64,000 nt of DNA, from the NCBI GenBank assembly GCA_022511465.1, contig JAFLRM010000005.1, positions 39,663 through 103,662 of the forward strand. The letters run 5' to 3'. Origin of the DNA: Acetatifactor sp. Its GTDB lineage: Bacteria > Bacillota > Clostridia > Lachnospirales > Lachnospiraceae. The position numbers and the translations under genes are program-made. A model generated the notes under the pieces. The model was not told where the DNA came from. It did no database searches and saw nothing but the letters and a program-made list of their open reading frames with translations. Positions 43,393-52,604 of the stretch are shown piece by piece (positions within the stretch are counted from its first letter, which is position 1; each line of letters starts with the position of its first letter).

Positions 43393-45501
43393 CTATTCCT
43401 GCAGAATAATCCGTACTCTGCTCTGTATGATATGCGCTACTTCCTGTGCGCTCTTGTCTCCGGCAAAGTATGAAGCCGATTCCTCCCGTACCACAGCCCA
43501 TATATCCGGATCTATCAAAACGCGGCTCAGCTCTCTGTTATAGATGATATCCTCCAAAATCATAATTTCATCCGCAGTCATCGTCATTTCTACCCCATTG
43601 GAACGTATTGTCATACCTTCCTCTGCCATTTCTTTCAGGACAGAACTTCGGATCGGAAAACCGGGATTGGCGATGCCCCGATACTTCTGGTTTGATTCCA
43701 GCAACAGACTCTCTATAAATGCCCAGGCTCCATCTTTCTGTTTGCTTCCGGCATAAATGGCACAACTGTCAGCACATGCAATAATTCCATAAGTCTGTCC
43801 CGAAAGAGTAGGATACCCATAGATTGGGTATTCCCTGCCATAAATATTCATATGGGATAAATATGATGAGAATCCTCCCGCAAATATACTTATACTACAT
43901 AATGCATTCCACTCCCGCTCCTCATAGGTCATTTCCGCTTCATCCGACCAGTCCGCCTGTGCATACTCTCTGCACAATGCAAGCATGTCCATAAATTCTT
44001 CCGTTTCAAATGCCACTGTCTCCTGCTCCCAGTCGATAAACTCTTCCTGCCTGCCGCACATCATGTAATGCAGCAGGCTCTCCGAATCTCCCATGGAGCC
44101 CATGAATATATCTTTATCCCATTGGTTTTTCTCGATCAGCTCAAGAAATGTCTCCATATTCCATTCTTCTACAAAAGCTTCATAATCCGGATGCAGCATA
44201 AGTCCTTCCAACCGAAATTGCGGTACAAAAAGATACAGTCCGCCGTCTATCCTATAGGCATCCAGAACGTTCCATACGATATCATCCCTGTACCGGGACT
44301 GCTCCAGATAAGGGGACAAATCCTCCAGATAACCGTTTTTTACGTAGGATTCATAATATTCGGAATACATCATATCTATGATATCCGGCCCATTTCCGGC
44401 CGCCATGTCCGCATGCATTCGTTCCAGATTACCGTTGTAGTCCCTGATTGTAACATAATAATTTTTATTCTCCTGATTAAATGCGTTAATGGCTGTCCTT
44501 ATGCTGGAGGAGGAATCCGCGTTCACCTTTTCTATCACTCCATATACAAGCTCCGTTCGCTGCTCTGCAAAAGAATCTCTGCTGCTTAACAGGCTGCAGC
44601 GCAGAAATTCCACACCATTCGCGGTCGAACCATACAGCCGCAGCATCCCCTGTTCTGCGTCATAATATCCGGCCATGAGGCCGGAAACCCCCAGCTTCAC
44701 CAGATCGGTCCGTGCTGACAGGCTTCCGGTTTCCCTGTCAAGAAACAGAAGCTCCGTATCCGTTGCCAGACACATCGTTCCCTCTTCACTGCTGCTAATT
44801 CCGTGTACCTGCCCGGCAGATACCTTAAGCCTCCACTTTTCTTCCGCCCTGTTTTCTATTAATTCATATAATGCAATTTCATTTGCTCTCGCTGTTACAC
44901 ATTCCACGTATCCCTCTTTGTTTTCCTGAAAAAAGCAGATACTTCCTCCCGGTTCATACTCACATATCTGCTTTCCGCTTTCATCAAAGCGCGTTACCGT
45001 ATCCCCGTTTACAAGATATACATTTTCACTGCCGTCCACAAAAAAACCGCTCCCTACGATAGTATAACTCTCCTTATCTTCCGGCTTTATCGACATGACA
45101 TCGCTCCACCCGCCGTCTGCACGACGCTTGCGGATCTCAATGGTATCCTCCTCTTTATTCTGAATCTCTGCATAAAGCGTGCCGCTTCGTTCCGCAATAT
45201 TTACAACAAAATATTCCCCTTCCTCCGGCTGCCATTCGATCTCCTCCAGCCCCGATGTCCCACTGCTAAAGACAAGCTTATAAATATAATCGCCCTTCGC
45301 AGGGGTAATTGCCCATGCACTCCCCTGTCCGCAGATGACCTGTTCAGGCAGCATGACCGCCAGATCCTCAAAATAATCAATACCAAAACCCTTTTCCGGG
45401 ATTGCCTCACTTTCTTCCTTTCCGCAGGCGGACAGCATCACTGCCAGAAAAAAAGTAAACAGCCCCATAAAAATAGCCTTTTTATCCATTCGTTTCTGCA
45501 T
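43393..45501 (-). CDS. Extracellular solute-binding lipoprotein with N-terminal propeller-like domain
   Basis: Start placed at MQKRMDKKAIFM (ATG 45501 with AAAGGAG), 702 residues; the track's longer start runs through an upstream peptide gene. Signal peptide MGLFTFFLAVMLSAC ends in lipobox LSAC before GK, so it is a lipoprotein. Residues up to about 330 contain repeating beta-strand patterns (propeller-like; for example GFFVDGSENVYLVNGDTVTRF). The rest is a family 1 sugar-type binding protein: IRTAINAFNQENKNYYVTI, GPDIIDMMYSEYYESYVKNGYLEDL, PGFPIRSSVL. No permease genes are adjacent. It follows the sigma, anti-sigma and peptide genes, so it may act as a sensor. Confidence 0.85.
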   Translation of the reverse strand: MQKRMDKKAIFMGLFTFFLAVMLSACGKEESEAIPEKGFGIDYFEDLAVMLPEQVICGQGSAWAITPAKGDYIYKLVFSSGTSGLEEIEWQPEEGEYFVVNIAERSGTLYAEIQNKEEDTIEIRKRRADGGWSDVMSIKPEDKESYTIVGSGFFVDGSENVYLVNGDTVTRFDESGKQICEYEPGGSICFFQENKEGYVECVTARANEIALYELIENRAEEKWRLKVSAGQVHGISSSEEGTMCLATDTELLFLDRETGSLSARTDLVKLGVSGLMAGYYDAEQGMLRLYGSTANGVEFLRCSLLSSRDSFAEQRTELVYGVIEKVNADSSSSIRTAINAFNQENKNYYVTIRDYNGNLERMHADMAAGNGPDIIDMMYSEYYESYVKNGYLEDLSPYLEQSRYRDDIVWNVLDAYRIDGGLYLFVPQFRLEGLMLHPDYEAFVEEWNMETFLELIEKNQWDKDIFMGSMGDSESLLHYMMCGRQEEFIDWEQETVAFETEEFMDMLALCREYAQADWSDEAEMTYEEREWNALCSISIFAGGFSSYLSHMNIYGREYPIYGYPTLSGQTYGIIACADSCAIYAGSKQKDGAWAFIESLLLESNQKYRGIANPGFPIRSSVLKEMAEEGMTIRSNGVEMTMTADEIMILEDIIYNRELSRVLIDPDIWAVVREESASYFAGDKSAQEVAHIIQSRVRIILQE

Positions 45502-45515
45502 CCGGTTCTCTCCTT

Positions 45516-45632
45516 TTAAAGCTCCCCGCCACTTGTTTCCTTTGCATAAGCTTTTATGGATGATGTGACGCCGATAAACAACATCCCTATGCAAATCACC
45601 ACTGCACTACATAATCCACATAATTTCTTCAT
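45516..45632 (-). CDS. Short secreted peptide, 38 residues (absent from the ORF track)
   Basis: ATG at 45632 with a strong ribosome binding site (ATAGGAGG) reads MKKLCGLCSAVVICIGMLFI and ends KAYAKETSGGEL; stop at 45516. It has a positive start, a hydrophobic core and an AYA-like cleavage site (A-x-A), which would release a peptide of about nine residues (KETSGGEL region). Its stop lies 14 bases before the lipoprotein ATG, so translation is coupled. Two N-terminal cysteines lie in the membrane part. Precursor of a signalling peptide, or just a leader-like ORF; function unknown. Confidence 0.6.
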   Translation of the reverse strand: MKKLCGLCSAVVICIGMLFIGVTSSIKAYAKETSGGEL

Positions 45633-45706
45633 ATACAATTCCTCCTATCACTAACAATAACGAAATCTGTCACTTTGTTACATTCATATGTAATATTTAT
45701 AAATCC

Positions 45707-46396
45707 TTAATTGAATTTTACACTTTCTATCATGGAACACAATTCTTCTATTGACAGTTTATCAGCAGACAATATATACACATATTCTGCATGCTCATAA
45801 TAGGCTCCTACATAACCATCAGAATACAAAGATATGATAGCATTGTCTCCATTTATCTCTTTGACAACTTGGGTATCATACTCAGTATCTACAACAAGGT
45901 TTCCTCCGTCCTGAATCAGCATTTGATCCCATATTATAAGTTCTCCATCATCATTCGCATATGTTATACTAAACAATCTATCTACTATAACCCTATCAAT
46001 CTCCTGATATCCCACCGGTATATATTCGGGCTCACTGCAATGAAAATTGTCTTGCTTCTCATCAACAAAATAAGAATATAGAATAGAGTCTTCCAAACTG
46101 TTCTTAATTGTTTCAAAAAATTTAGTTCTATATGCCTGAACAGTCATTGATAGCAAGAATATAGCGCTGATAATGCACAGCAGCAAAATTGCCGCTCGCT
46201 TAGACTGTCTATAGAATTCACTTATCCAAGGATGTGTTTCTTCCCAAACTAACTTTTCCATCTTACTCTCAAATTTATCAGAAAACTGATATTCATAGTC
46301 AGTTGTTTTTTCTAACTCTCTTATGATAGCCTCATCAACAATCGACATATATTTATATAACCACTCATCAGTTACTCGTATACATTCCATTTCCAT
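45707..46396 (-). CDS. DUF4367-type membrane protein, probable anti-sigma factor
   Basis: 229 residues (start could also be ATG 46390, which sits better behind GGAGGAG). Cytosolic N-terminal part of about 65 residues, one transmembrane helix (AAILLLCIISAIFLLSMTVQAY), and an extracytoplasmic domain ending DKLSIEELCSMIESVKFN with the DUF4367 pattern (I-x-G-D-N-A..., GYVGAYYEHAEYVYILS). It overlaps the sigma factor gene by 29 bases in another frame, which is the usual arrangement of an ECF sigma and its membrane inhibitor. What it senses is unknown. Confidence 0.78.
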   Translation of the reverse strand: MEMECIRVTDEWLYKYMSIVDEAIIRELEKTTDYEYQFSDKFESKMEKLVWEETHPWISEFYRQSKRAAILLLCIISAIFLLSMTVQAYRTKFFETIKNSLEDSILYSYFVDEKQDNFHCSEPEYIPVGYQEIDRVIVDRLFSITYANDDGELIIWDQMLIQDGGNLVVDTEYDTQVVKEINGDNAIISLYSDGYVGAYYEHAEYVYILSADKLSIEELCSMIESVKFN

Positions 46397-46931
46397 TCTC
46401 CTCCAGTTTTCTTAATGCATCTTCAATCAACACTTTCCCTCTGACAATTCTTTGTCTTACTGTGACTTCCTGAATGCCACATATTTTCGCTATTTCACTG
46501 TTTTTCATATGTGCTGAATATTTCAGCAGGAAAATATCCCTATATTTTATAGGCAGGTTCTTCAATACATCCAAAATATTGTTATCTACATTTGTCTCCA
46601 TATAAGATATTGGCAAGCCCTCTTCTCCTAATTCGTCAATATATATTTCTTTCTTAATCTGCGTATTCCGTTTTCTATATATATCAATAGCTGCATTTTT
46701 GGCAATTGTTATCAAATACCTCTTGGTAGATAAACTATCCGGTTCTCCAATATCACTCATATGCTTTACTATCTTCATAAACGCATTATGTACCGCATCC
46801 TCTGCCAAATAGGAATCATGAAGTACGTCCACCGCTACTTTCTGCATTAGATACCTATATTTTTCATAGAGAATAACAAATTTTCTTTTATTCTCTGGTG
46901 TGTCTATATCTACCATCATTAAAAAAATCAT
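46368..46931 (-). CDS. ECF-type sigma-70 family RNA polymerase sigma factor
   Basis: 187 residues. Sigma region 2: LMQKVAVDVLHDSYLAEDAVHNAFMKIVKH, then TKRYLITIAKNAAIDIYRKR. Region 4: LPIKYRDIFLLKYSAHMKNSEIAKICGIQEVTVRQRIVRGK, a helix-turn-helix. GAGGG precedes the ATG at 46931. It directs core polymerase to a small regulon, probably including its own operon; its upstream region holds TGTAAC and CGTTAT blocks 17 bases apart that could be its -35/-10. It overlaps the probable anti-sigma gene. Confidence 0.92.
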   Translation of the reverse strand: MIFLMMVDIDTPENKRKFVILYEKYRYLMQKVAVDVLHDSYLAEDAVHNAFMKIVKHMSDIGEPDSLSTKRYLITIAKNAAIDIYRKRNTQIKKEIYIDELGEEGLPISYMETNVDNNILDVLKNLPIKYRDIFLLKYSAHMKNSEIAKICGIQEVTVRQRIVRGKVLIEDALRKLEENGNGMYTSN

Positions 46932-46949
46932 ATGTGTCCCTCACTGTCA

Positions 46950-47020
46950 CTTCTCTAAAGTCACATTTATTTTCCATAAATTATAACGATATGCAACTGC
47001 TTTTTGTTACATCTGCATTA
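46950..47020 (-). promoter_or_regulatory. Candidate ECF autoregulated promoter of the sigma operon
   Basis: Minus strand TGTAAC, 17 bases, CGTTATAAT, resembling the AAC / CGT elements of ECF promoters. A similar TGTAACAAA ... CGTTAT pair with a 14-base gap precedes the peptide gene. The low-confidence call rests on only these two sites. Confidence 0.35.
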
Positions 47021-47051
47021 AAAAATTAAGGAACCGAACCCAATATTGAAA

Positions 47052-47110
47052 AGTTAGAGGAGAAACCATTTCTTACCCAATTTCTAAATGGTCTCTCCTC
47101 TAACATTTTA
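47052..47110 (-). terminator. Terminator after the MocR-type gene
   Basis: Long inverted repeat GTTAGAGGAGA ... ACCATTT / AAATGGT ... TCTCCTCTAAC with one or two mismatches; T-rich sequence follows on the minus strand. It also separates the ECF operon. Confidence 0.8.
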
Positions 47111-47175
47111 CCGCCTATATTCTATACCATAAAGTTTTAATAAGTATAATTTCTTCACAGCCCATTTTTTCTTCT

Positions 47176-48594
47176 CTACAGCCAGGCATCTTTCAGGTGC
47201 CCGATTCCCTCTACAATCTCCTCATCTCTCAACGCACCAAATCCAAGCAACACCGTACCTCGCTCCGGAGTCTCCGCCACAAAGCTGTCCGAGAGGCCGT
47301 ACACACGGACACCGTGCTCCGCTGCGCTCCCGATCAGCTCCTCTTCGGCCCGCGGCTGCTTTGCATGTAGAAGCAGATGTAGTCCGGCATCCTCGCCGGA
47401 GATGGCAAACTGTCTTTCAAAGGGCTGCAGGCACTCTAACAGGAGGTCATGCTTGGCTCGGTACCGCTTGCGCATCTTGTTCAGATGTCGCTCAAAATAG
47501 CCATCCCTGATAAATTCATTCAAGATCCTCTGGTCGATACGTGACACCGTACAGGAATAGAAGTAACACTCCCTGAAATAGCGCTCCAAAAGCACCTTGG
47601 GCAACACCATATAGCTGACGCGGATCGCCGGTGCGATCGCCTTGGAAAAAGTTCCCATATAGATCACTTTCCCGTTTTTGTCCGTGGACTGCAGCGAGGG
47701 AATCGGCTTTCCTCGATAGCGAAATTCGCTGTCGTAGTCGTCCTCGATCAAATACCGGTCTTTTGCCCCATTTGCCCAGCGCAGCAGCTCCGCCCTGCGG
47801 CCAATGGACATAACTGCCCCTGTGGGAAACTGGTGAGAAGGCATTACATAGGCGGCACGGGCATTCTGCTGTGCAAGCTTTGACACTATCATCCCATGTT
47901 TGTCCGTGTCCACGGTCACAATCTCGTAGGCAAAAGACTGAAAAATATGGTAAGCCCTCTTATAAGTAGGATTTTCCATGGCAATCCGCACATGTCTTCC
48001 CAGTATTTTCTCAAGCAGCATCAAAAGATAATCGTTGCCCGCTCCGACAATGATCTGCTCCGGCGTGCAGTTCACCCCGCGGGAGGCATGAAGGTACCGA
48101 CTGATGGTCAGACGAAGATCATAATCCCCCTGTGGCTCCCCCTGTGCAAACAATTCGCTGTTCCCGTCGTTCAAAATATTTTTTGTGATACGCTTCCACA
48201 CACCAAAGGGAAATCCAGTCATGTCAATGCCGTTGGGAGAGAAATCATAGAGACAGTCTTCTCTCCCTGACAACAGAGACGGTCGTCCTTCCAGATCCGA
48301 AATGTTCAGGAAATATTCATCCTCCGTCTCCAGCTGAAACAGATTTTCCAGCGGACACACAAAATATCCCCGATATGGCCTCGCCTCGATATATCCTTCG
48401 CTCAAAAGCTGGTCGTAGGCATAATCCACCGTACTCCTGGCCACCTGCAGATATTCCGCCAGAGAACGCGTGGAGGGAAGCCTCTCTCCCGCGAGAAGCT
48501 TCCCCTCCCTGATTTCCTGCCTGATATGTTCATAAATCTGCTCATACAGACATTTTCCGCTGTCTGTGCGCAGCTGTATGGTCATGTCATACAT
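47176..48594 (-). CDS. MocR/PdxR-like regulator (GntR HTH + aminotransferase fold)
   Basis: 472 residues. N-terminal winged helix of the GntR type (CLYEQIYEHIRQEIREGKLLAGERLPSTRSLAEYLQVARSTVDYAYDQL, residues 15-65). It is followed by a type I aminotransferase domain with the PLP lysine in MGTFSKAIAPAIRVSY and IEDDYDSEFRY. MocR proteins bind PLP or related compounds and control genes such as pdxST, amino-acid uptake or GABA use. No target operon is next to it, so the effector is unknown. A divergent or downstream partner is not evident. Confidence 0.93.
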   Translation of the reverse strand: MYDMTIQLRTDSGKCLYEQIYEHIRQEIREGKLLAGERLPSTRSLAEYLQVARSTVDYAYDQLLSEGYIEARPYRGYFVCPLENLFQLETEDEYFLNISDLEGRPSLLSGREDCLYDFSPNGIDMTGFPFGVWKRITKNILNDGNSELFAQGEPQGDYDLRLTISRYLHASRGVNCTPEQIIVGAGNDYLLMLLEKILGRHVRIAMENPTYKRAYHIFQSFAYEIVTVDTDKHGMIVSKLAQQNARAAYVMPSHQFPTGAVMSIGRRAELLRWANGAKDRYLIEDDYDSEFRYRGKPIPSLQSTDKNGKVIYMGTFSKAIAPAIRVSYMVLPKVLLERYFRECYFYSCTVSRIDQRILNEFIRDGYFERHLNKMRKRYRAKHDLLLECLQPFERQFAISGEDAGLHLLLHAKQPRAEEELIGSAAEHGVRVYGLSDSFVAETPERGTVLLGFGALRDEEIVEGIGHLKDAWL

Positions 48595-48620
48595 ACATCT
48601 ATTCCTTCACGATTATTAGA

Positions 48621-49457
48621 CTACTGCTTTTTCATCTCTGCCAGAATGCGATCCTTAAGATCTCTCGCTCTATCCTTCATGCGAGTGTTAGCACTTGGCG
48701 AGGCGAGAATATTCTGAACGAGCTTGCCGGCCACATCATACTTCTTGAAGTGTGTGGCGAGCTCTGCCAGCAGATAATCCAAGGTGACCTCATCCATACC
48801 GCACATAGGAAAGGGTTCACTCTGGCGAGCCTCTATAAAACCGTTGTAAGCGTTCAGCAGATAGTTCTCCTCCTCCGCCTTCAGTTCTTCCGCCTTGGCT
48901 TTCCCCTCCTCGCTCTCCTGATATCCTCTGAGCAGCCATGCCGTCCTAAGACAGATGTACGATTTCTCGCTTGTTTTTGCACGTTTTACCACGGCATTGG
49001 CCAGACAAAGTTTAAAACGTTCTATGGCCTGCTCGTAGGAATAGGTCTCTCCCTCGTAGTGAGTTAATTTTACATTGTTGCTGATATTCTCTTTGATCAG
49101 CTTGGCCTGACCGGGAGTGACACTGGCAAAAAATCTGCTGAGCGCGGCGTAACCACAGTGAGGGCAGAGCAACACATCATACTTCATGGTGTGAATCCCT
49201 TCATATCTGGGGCGCAGATCCCAGTCGGTACCGATCATCCTCGCCCTTCCGGTCTTCACGATTTTGGTCGGGAAACTTTTGTCACACACAGGGCATTTAA
49301 AGGTCTTGTCATAAACCAGATCCTTCTCTTCCACCTCGGGAGCTTTCTTAACCACCGCTGCAGCCTTCTGTTCTTCCTTTTTCTCCCCCTCAAAGATATC
49401 TACATTTTCCAGATTATCTAAACCCAGTCCGGCCAATCCGGATAACAATCCTGCCAT
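48621..49457 (-). CDS. DUF2225 family zinc-ribbon protein
   Basis: 278 residues. N-terminal low-complexity Lys/Glu region, then FKCPVCDKSFPTKIV and LLCPHCGYAALSRFF, two C-x2-C zinc-ribbon halves (residues 54-100). The rest is a helical domain of about 170 residues with TPR-like character (YEQAIERFKLCLANAVVKRAKTSEKSYICLRTAWLLRGY). DUF2225 members have no known activity. It is cytosolic. Monocistronic or weakly linked to glnS, which lies 52 bases upstream of its stop-side in the same direction. Confidence 0.85.
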   Translation of the reverse strand: MAGLLSGLAGLGLDNLENVDIFEGEKKEEQKAAAVVKKAPEVEEKDLVYDKTFKCPVCDKSFPTKIVKTGRARMIGTDWDLRPRYEGIHTMKYDVLLCPHCGYAALSRFFASVTPGQAKLIKENISNNVKLTHYEGETYSYEQAIERFKLCLANAVVKRAKTSEKSYICLRTAWLLRGYQESEEGKAKAEELKAEEENYLLNAYNGFIEARQSEPFPMCGMDEVTLDYLLAELATHFKKYDVAGKLVQNILASPSANTRMKDRARDLKDRILAEMKKQ

Positions 49458-49509
49458 TTCTCTTTCTCCTTCTCAAACTTAACAATACTACTCTACAGTA
49501 TCCCCTGCC

Positions 49510-51204
49510 CTACTTAGGCAGCACATAAGAACTCTTTAACGATACGATCCGATTGAACACCGGTTTGTCTTCAGTAGTGTCCTTGCTGTCCACACAGAAA
49601 AAGCCCTGGCGCACAAACTGAAAACTGTCATATGCTTTCGCACCCGCAAAAGCAGGCTCCAGACAGCACTCTCTCATCACGGTGAGGGAATTGGGATTCA
49701 GGTTAAGACTGCCATCCTCGTTGTAGACACCCTTTTCCTCATCGATAATGTTCTCATACAGTCTAACCTCAGCTTTTACCGCGTGTGCGGCAGATACCCA
49801 GTGAATCGTGCCCTTGACCTTGCGGCCATCGTTGCTGTTGCCGCCCCTTGTCTCAGGATCATAGGTGCAATGCACCTCTGTGATCTTGCCGTTCTCGTCC
49901 TTCACGCAACCCGTGCAGGTCACAAAGTACGCATTCATCAGACGCACCTCGTTTCCGGGAAACATGCGGAAATACTTCTTGGGAGGTTCTTCCATGAAGT
50001 CCTCACGCTCAATGTAAAGCTCTTTTCCAAAGGGCACTTGGCGGCTTCCCAGCGCCTCGTTATCCGGGTTGTTGACTGCGGTGACATACTCCGTTTGCCC
50101 CTCCGGATAGTTGTCGATGATCAGTTTCACAGGATCCAGCACAGCCATCATGCGGGGTGCCTTTCCCTTTAAATCTTCGCGGATGCAGTACTCCAGCATT
50201 GCGTAATCCACGGAGGACTGGCTCTTGGAGATGCCGCACAGATCCACAAAAAGCTTTATGGATTCCGGTGTAAAGCCCCTACGGCGCAACGCCGCGATGG
50301 ACACCAGTCTGGGATCGTCCCATCCGTCCACGATGCCGTCCTCCACCAGCTTCTTGATATAGCGCTTGCCGGTCACCACATTGGTCAAATACAACTTGGC
50401 AAACTCAATCTGCTTTGGCGGATGAGGGTATTCCAGTTCTCTCACCACCCAGTCGTACAAAGGTCTGTGATCCTCGAACTCCAGTGTACAGATGGAGTGG
50501 GTGATCCCCTCGATAGCATCCTCTATAGGATGTGCAAAATCATACATGGGATAAATACACCATTCATCCCCCGTATTGTGATGTGACATATGTGCTACCC
50601 TATAGATCACCGGATCTCGCATATTGATATTGGGAGAAGCCATATCAATGCGGGCTCGAAGCACTTTCTCTCCGTCCGCAAACTTCCCACTCTTCATATC
50701 TTCAAACAGTTGTAGATTCTCCTCAATGCTCCTTGTGGCGCTGGGATCCTCCTTTCCGGGCTCTGTCAGGCTCCCACGGTACTCCCTGATCTGCTCCGCC
50801 GTCAGGTCGGATACATAGGCTTTCCCCTTTTTGATCAGCTTGACTGCCGCTTCATACATCTGCCCAAAATAGTCAGAGGCAAAGAGAAGCCTGTCCTCCC
50901 ACTCGGCCCCCAGCCACTTTACGTCCGCCTTGATCGACTCCACAAACTCTGTCTTCTCCTTGGTGGGATTGGTATCGTCAAAACGGAGGTTAAACTTTCC
51001 ACCGTATTTCTGTGACAGTCCATAGTTTAACAGAATGGATTTGGCATGCCCGATGTGAAGATACCCGTTGGGTTCGGGAGGAAAGCGGGTATTCACGGTA
51101 TCGTATACTCCCTCCGCCAAATCCTTGTCGATAATCTGCTCGATGAAGTTCCTGCTTTCCTTAACCTCCGTCGTTACAGTTTCCTTGTCACTCATACTGC
51201 TCAT
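49510..51204 (-). CDS. glnS: Glutaminyl-tRNA synthetase
   Basis: 564 residues. Class I synthetase with [17 protein letters not shown] (HIGH motif), [51 protein letters not shown], and [23 protein letters not shown], which distinguish GlnRS from GluRS. It charges tRNA-Gln directly. This is notable because the same genome has gatCAB and an aspS consistent with the indirect Asn pathway; the amidotransferase is thus needed for Asn rather than Gln. GlnRS is patchy in Firmicutes, so transfer is possible. The first two ATGs (51204, 51195) share one SD-like AGAGG. Confidence 0.96.
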   Translation of the reverse strand: MSSMSDKETVTTEVKESRNFIEQIIDKDLAEGVYDTVNTRFPPEPNGYLHIGHAKSILLNYGLSQKYGGKFNLRFDDTNPTKEKTEFVESIKADVKWLGAEWEDRLLFASDYFGQMYEAAVKLIKKGKAYVSDLTAEQIREYRGSLTEPGKEDPSATRSIEENLQLFEDMKSGKFADGEKVLRARIDMASPNINMRDPVIYRVAHMSHHNTGDEWCIYPMYDFAHPIEDAIEGITHSICTLEFEDHRPLYDWVVRELEYPHPPKQIEFAKLYLTNVVTGKRYIKKLVEDGIVDGWDDPRLVSIAALRRRGFTPESIKLFVDLCGISKSQSSVDYAMLEYCIREDLKGKAPRMMAVLDPVKLIIDNYPEGQTEYVTAVNNPDNEALGSRQVPFGKELYIEREDFMEEPPKKYFRMFPGNEVRLMNAYFVTCTGCVKDENGKITEVHCTYDPETRGGNSNDGRKVKGTIHWVSAAHAVKAEVRLYENIIDEEKGVYNEDGSLNLNPNSLTVMRECCLEPAFAGAKAYDSFQFVRQGFFCVDSKDTTEDKPVFNRIVSLKSSYVLPK

Positions 51205-51256
51205 ACCTCTTATCTAAAAAATCTCTTCTTATAATCTTAACACACACACACGCATT

Positions 51257-51285
51257 TATAAACTATTTTTTCTCCCTTTTTACAA
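51257..51285 (-). promoter_or_regulatory. glnS promoter
   Basis: Minus strand TTGTAA (51280-51285), 17 bases, TTTATA (51257-51262), about 55 bases before the ATG. Confidence 0.5.
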
Positions 51286-51387
51286 AAGCGTTACTATAGT
51301 AATTCAGATCATGTTCCGATTCCTCTTTACAACACAAATAAAAAAAGGGGATATTTTTTATAATTTATTTTGTACAAAAATACATAA

Positions 51388-52566
51388 TTAGTGGTGGAAC
51401 AGACGGATGCCGGTAAATGCCATCACCATGTCATACTTATTGCAGCACTCGATCACCGCATCGTCGCGCACGGAACCGCCGGGCTGTGCAATATATCTCA
51501 CACCGCTCTTGTGCGCCCTCTCAATATTGTCGGAGAAAGGGAAGAAAGCATCCGATCCCAAGGTCACATTCTGCAGTTTGTCAAGCCATGCTCGTTTCTC
51601 CTCCCTGGTGAACACGGGAGGCTTCACCTTGAAAGTCTTCTCCCACACGCCGTCCGCCAGCACATCCATGTATTCATCGCCCATGTAGACGTCAATAGCG
51701 TTGTCGCGATCCGCCCTGCCAAGACCGTCCACAAACTGTAATCCCAGCACCTGGGGGGACTGGCGCAGAAACCAGTTGTCCGCCTTGCTGCCCGCCAGCC
51801 TGGTACAGTGGATGCGGGACTGCTGTCCGGCACCGATACCAATCGCCTGTCCGTCTTTCACATAGCACACCGAGTTGGACTGGGTGTATTTTAAGGTGAT
51901 CAATGCAATCTTCATGTCGATCAGCGCCTTCTCGGGGATTTCCTTATTGTCCGTCACGATATTGTCCAAAAGTCCGCCGTTTATATCCAGTTCGTTTCTG
52001 CCCTGTTCGAAGGTGATCCCGTACACCTGTTTTTTCTCCAAGGGAGCGGGCTTGTAGGCAGGATCGATCTGTATCACATTGTAGCCGCCCTTTTTCTTCT
52101 CTTTCAAAAGTGCAAGTGCCTCGTCTGTATAGCCGGGCGCGATCACGCCGTCGGACACTTCCCGCTTGATCAGCCTTGCGGTGTCTGCGTCACACACGTC
52201 GGACAGGGCAATAAAATCACCAAAGGAAGACATTCTGTCCGCACCTCTGGCCCTCGCATAGGCACAAGCTAAGGGCGACAGTTCTCCCAGATCATCCACC
52301 CAGTAGATCTTGGCCAGTGTATCATCCAGCGGAAGTCCCACTGCAGCTCCAGCAGGGGACACGTGCTTAAAGGAAGCGGCTGCGGGAAGACCGGTTGCCT
52401 CCTTCAGCTCCTTCACCAGCTGCCAACCGTTGAAAGCATCCAAAAAGTTAATATATCCTGGCTTGCCGTTTAACACAGTAACTGGCAGCTCGCCACCATC
52501 CTCCATGTAGATCCGTGACGGTTTCTGATTGGGATTGCATCCATATTTTAATTCGATCTCGTTCAT
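51388..52566 (-). CDS. AICAR transformylase, stand-alone (PurH-like without IMP cyclohydrolase domain)
   Basis: 392 residues (start MNEIELKYGCNPNQKP after GGAGGAG; ATG 52566). It transfers a formyl group from 10-formyl-THF to AICAR to make FAICAR in purine synthesis. Family blocks: AASFKHVSPAGAAVGLPL, KYTQSNSVCYVKDGQAIGIGAGQQSRIHC, GSDAFFPFSDNIERA, YIAQPGGSVRDD. The normal PurH bifunctional enzyme is about 510 residues with the cyclohydrolase at its N-terminus; that part is absent here and is supplied by the separate PurO protein next to it. Follows purO on the same strand, 38 bases apart. Confidence 0.94.
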   Translation of the reverse strand: MNEIELKYGCNPNQKPSRIYMEDGGELPVTVLNGKPGYINFLDAFNGWQLVKELKEATGLPAAASFKHVSPAGAAVGLPLDDTLAKIYWVDDLGELSPLACAYARARGADRMSSFGDFIALSDVCDADTARLIKREVSDGVIAPGYTDEALALLKEKKKGGYNVIQIDPAYKPAPLEKKQVYGITFEQGRNELDINGGLLDNIVTDNKEIPEKALIDMKIALITLKYTQSNSVCYVKDGQAIGIGAGQQSRIHCTRLAGSKADNWFLRQSPQVLGLQFVDGLGRADRDNAIDVYMGDEYMDVLADGVWEKTFKVKPPVFTREEKRAWLDKLQNVTLGSDAFFPFSDNIERAHKSGVRYIAQPGGSVRDDAVIECCNKYDMVMAFTGIRLFHH

Positions 52567-52604
52567 TTTCTCCTCCATTCCGAAGCGTTCACGCTTCTGC
52601 TCCT

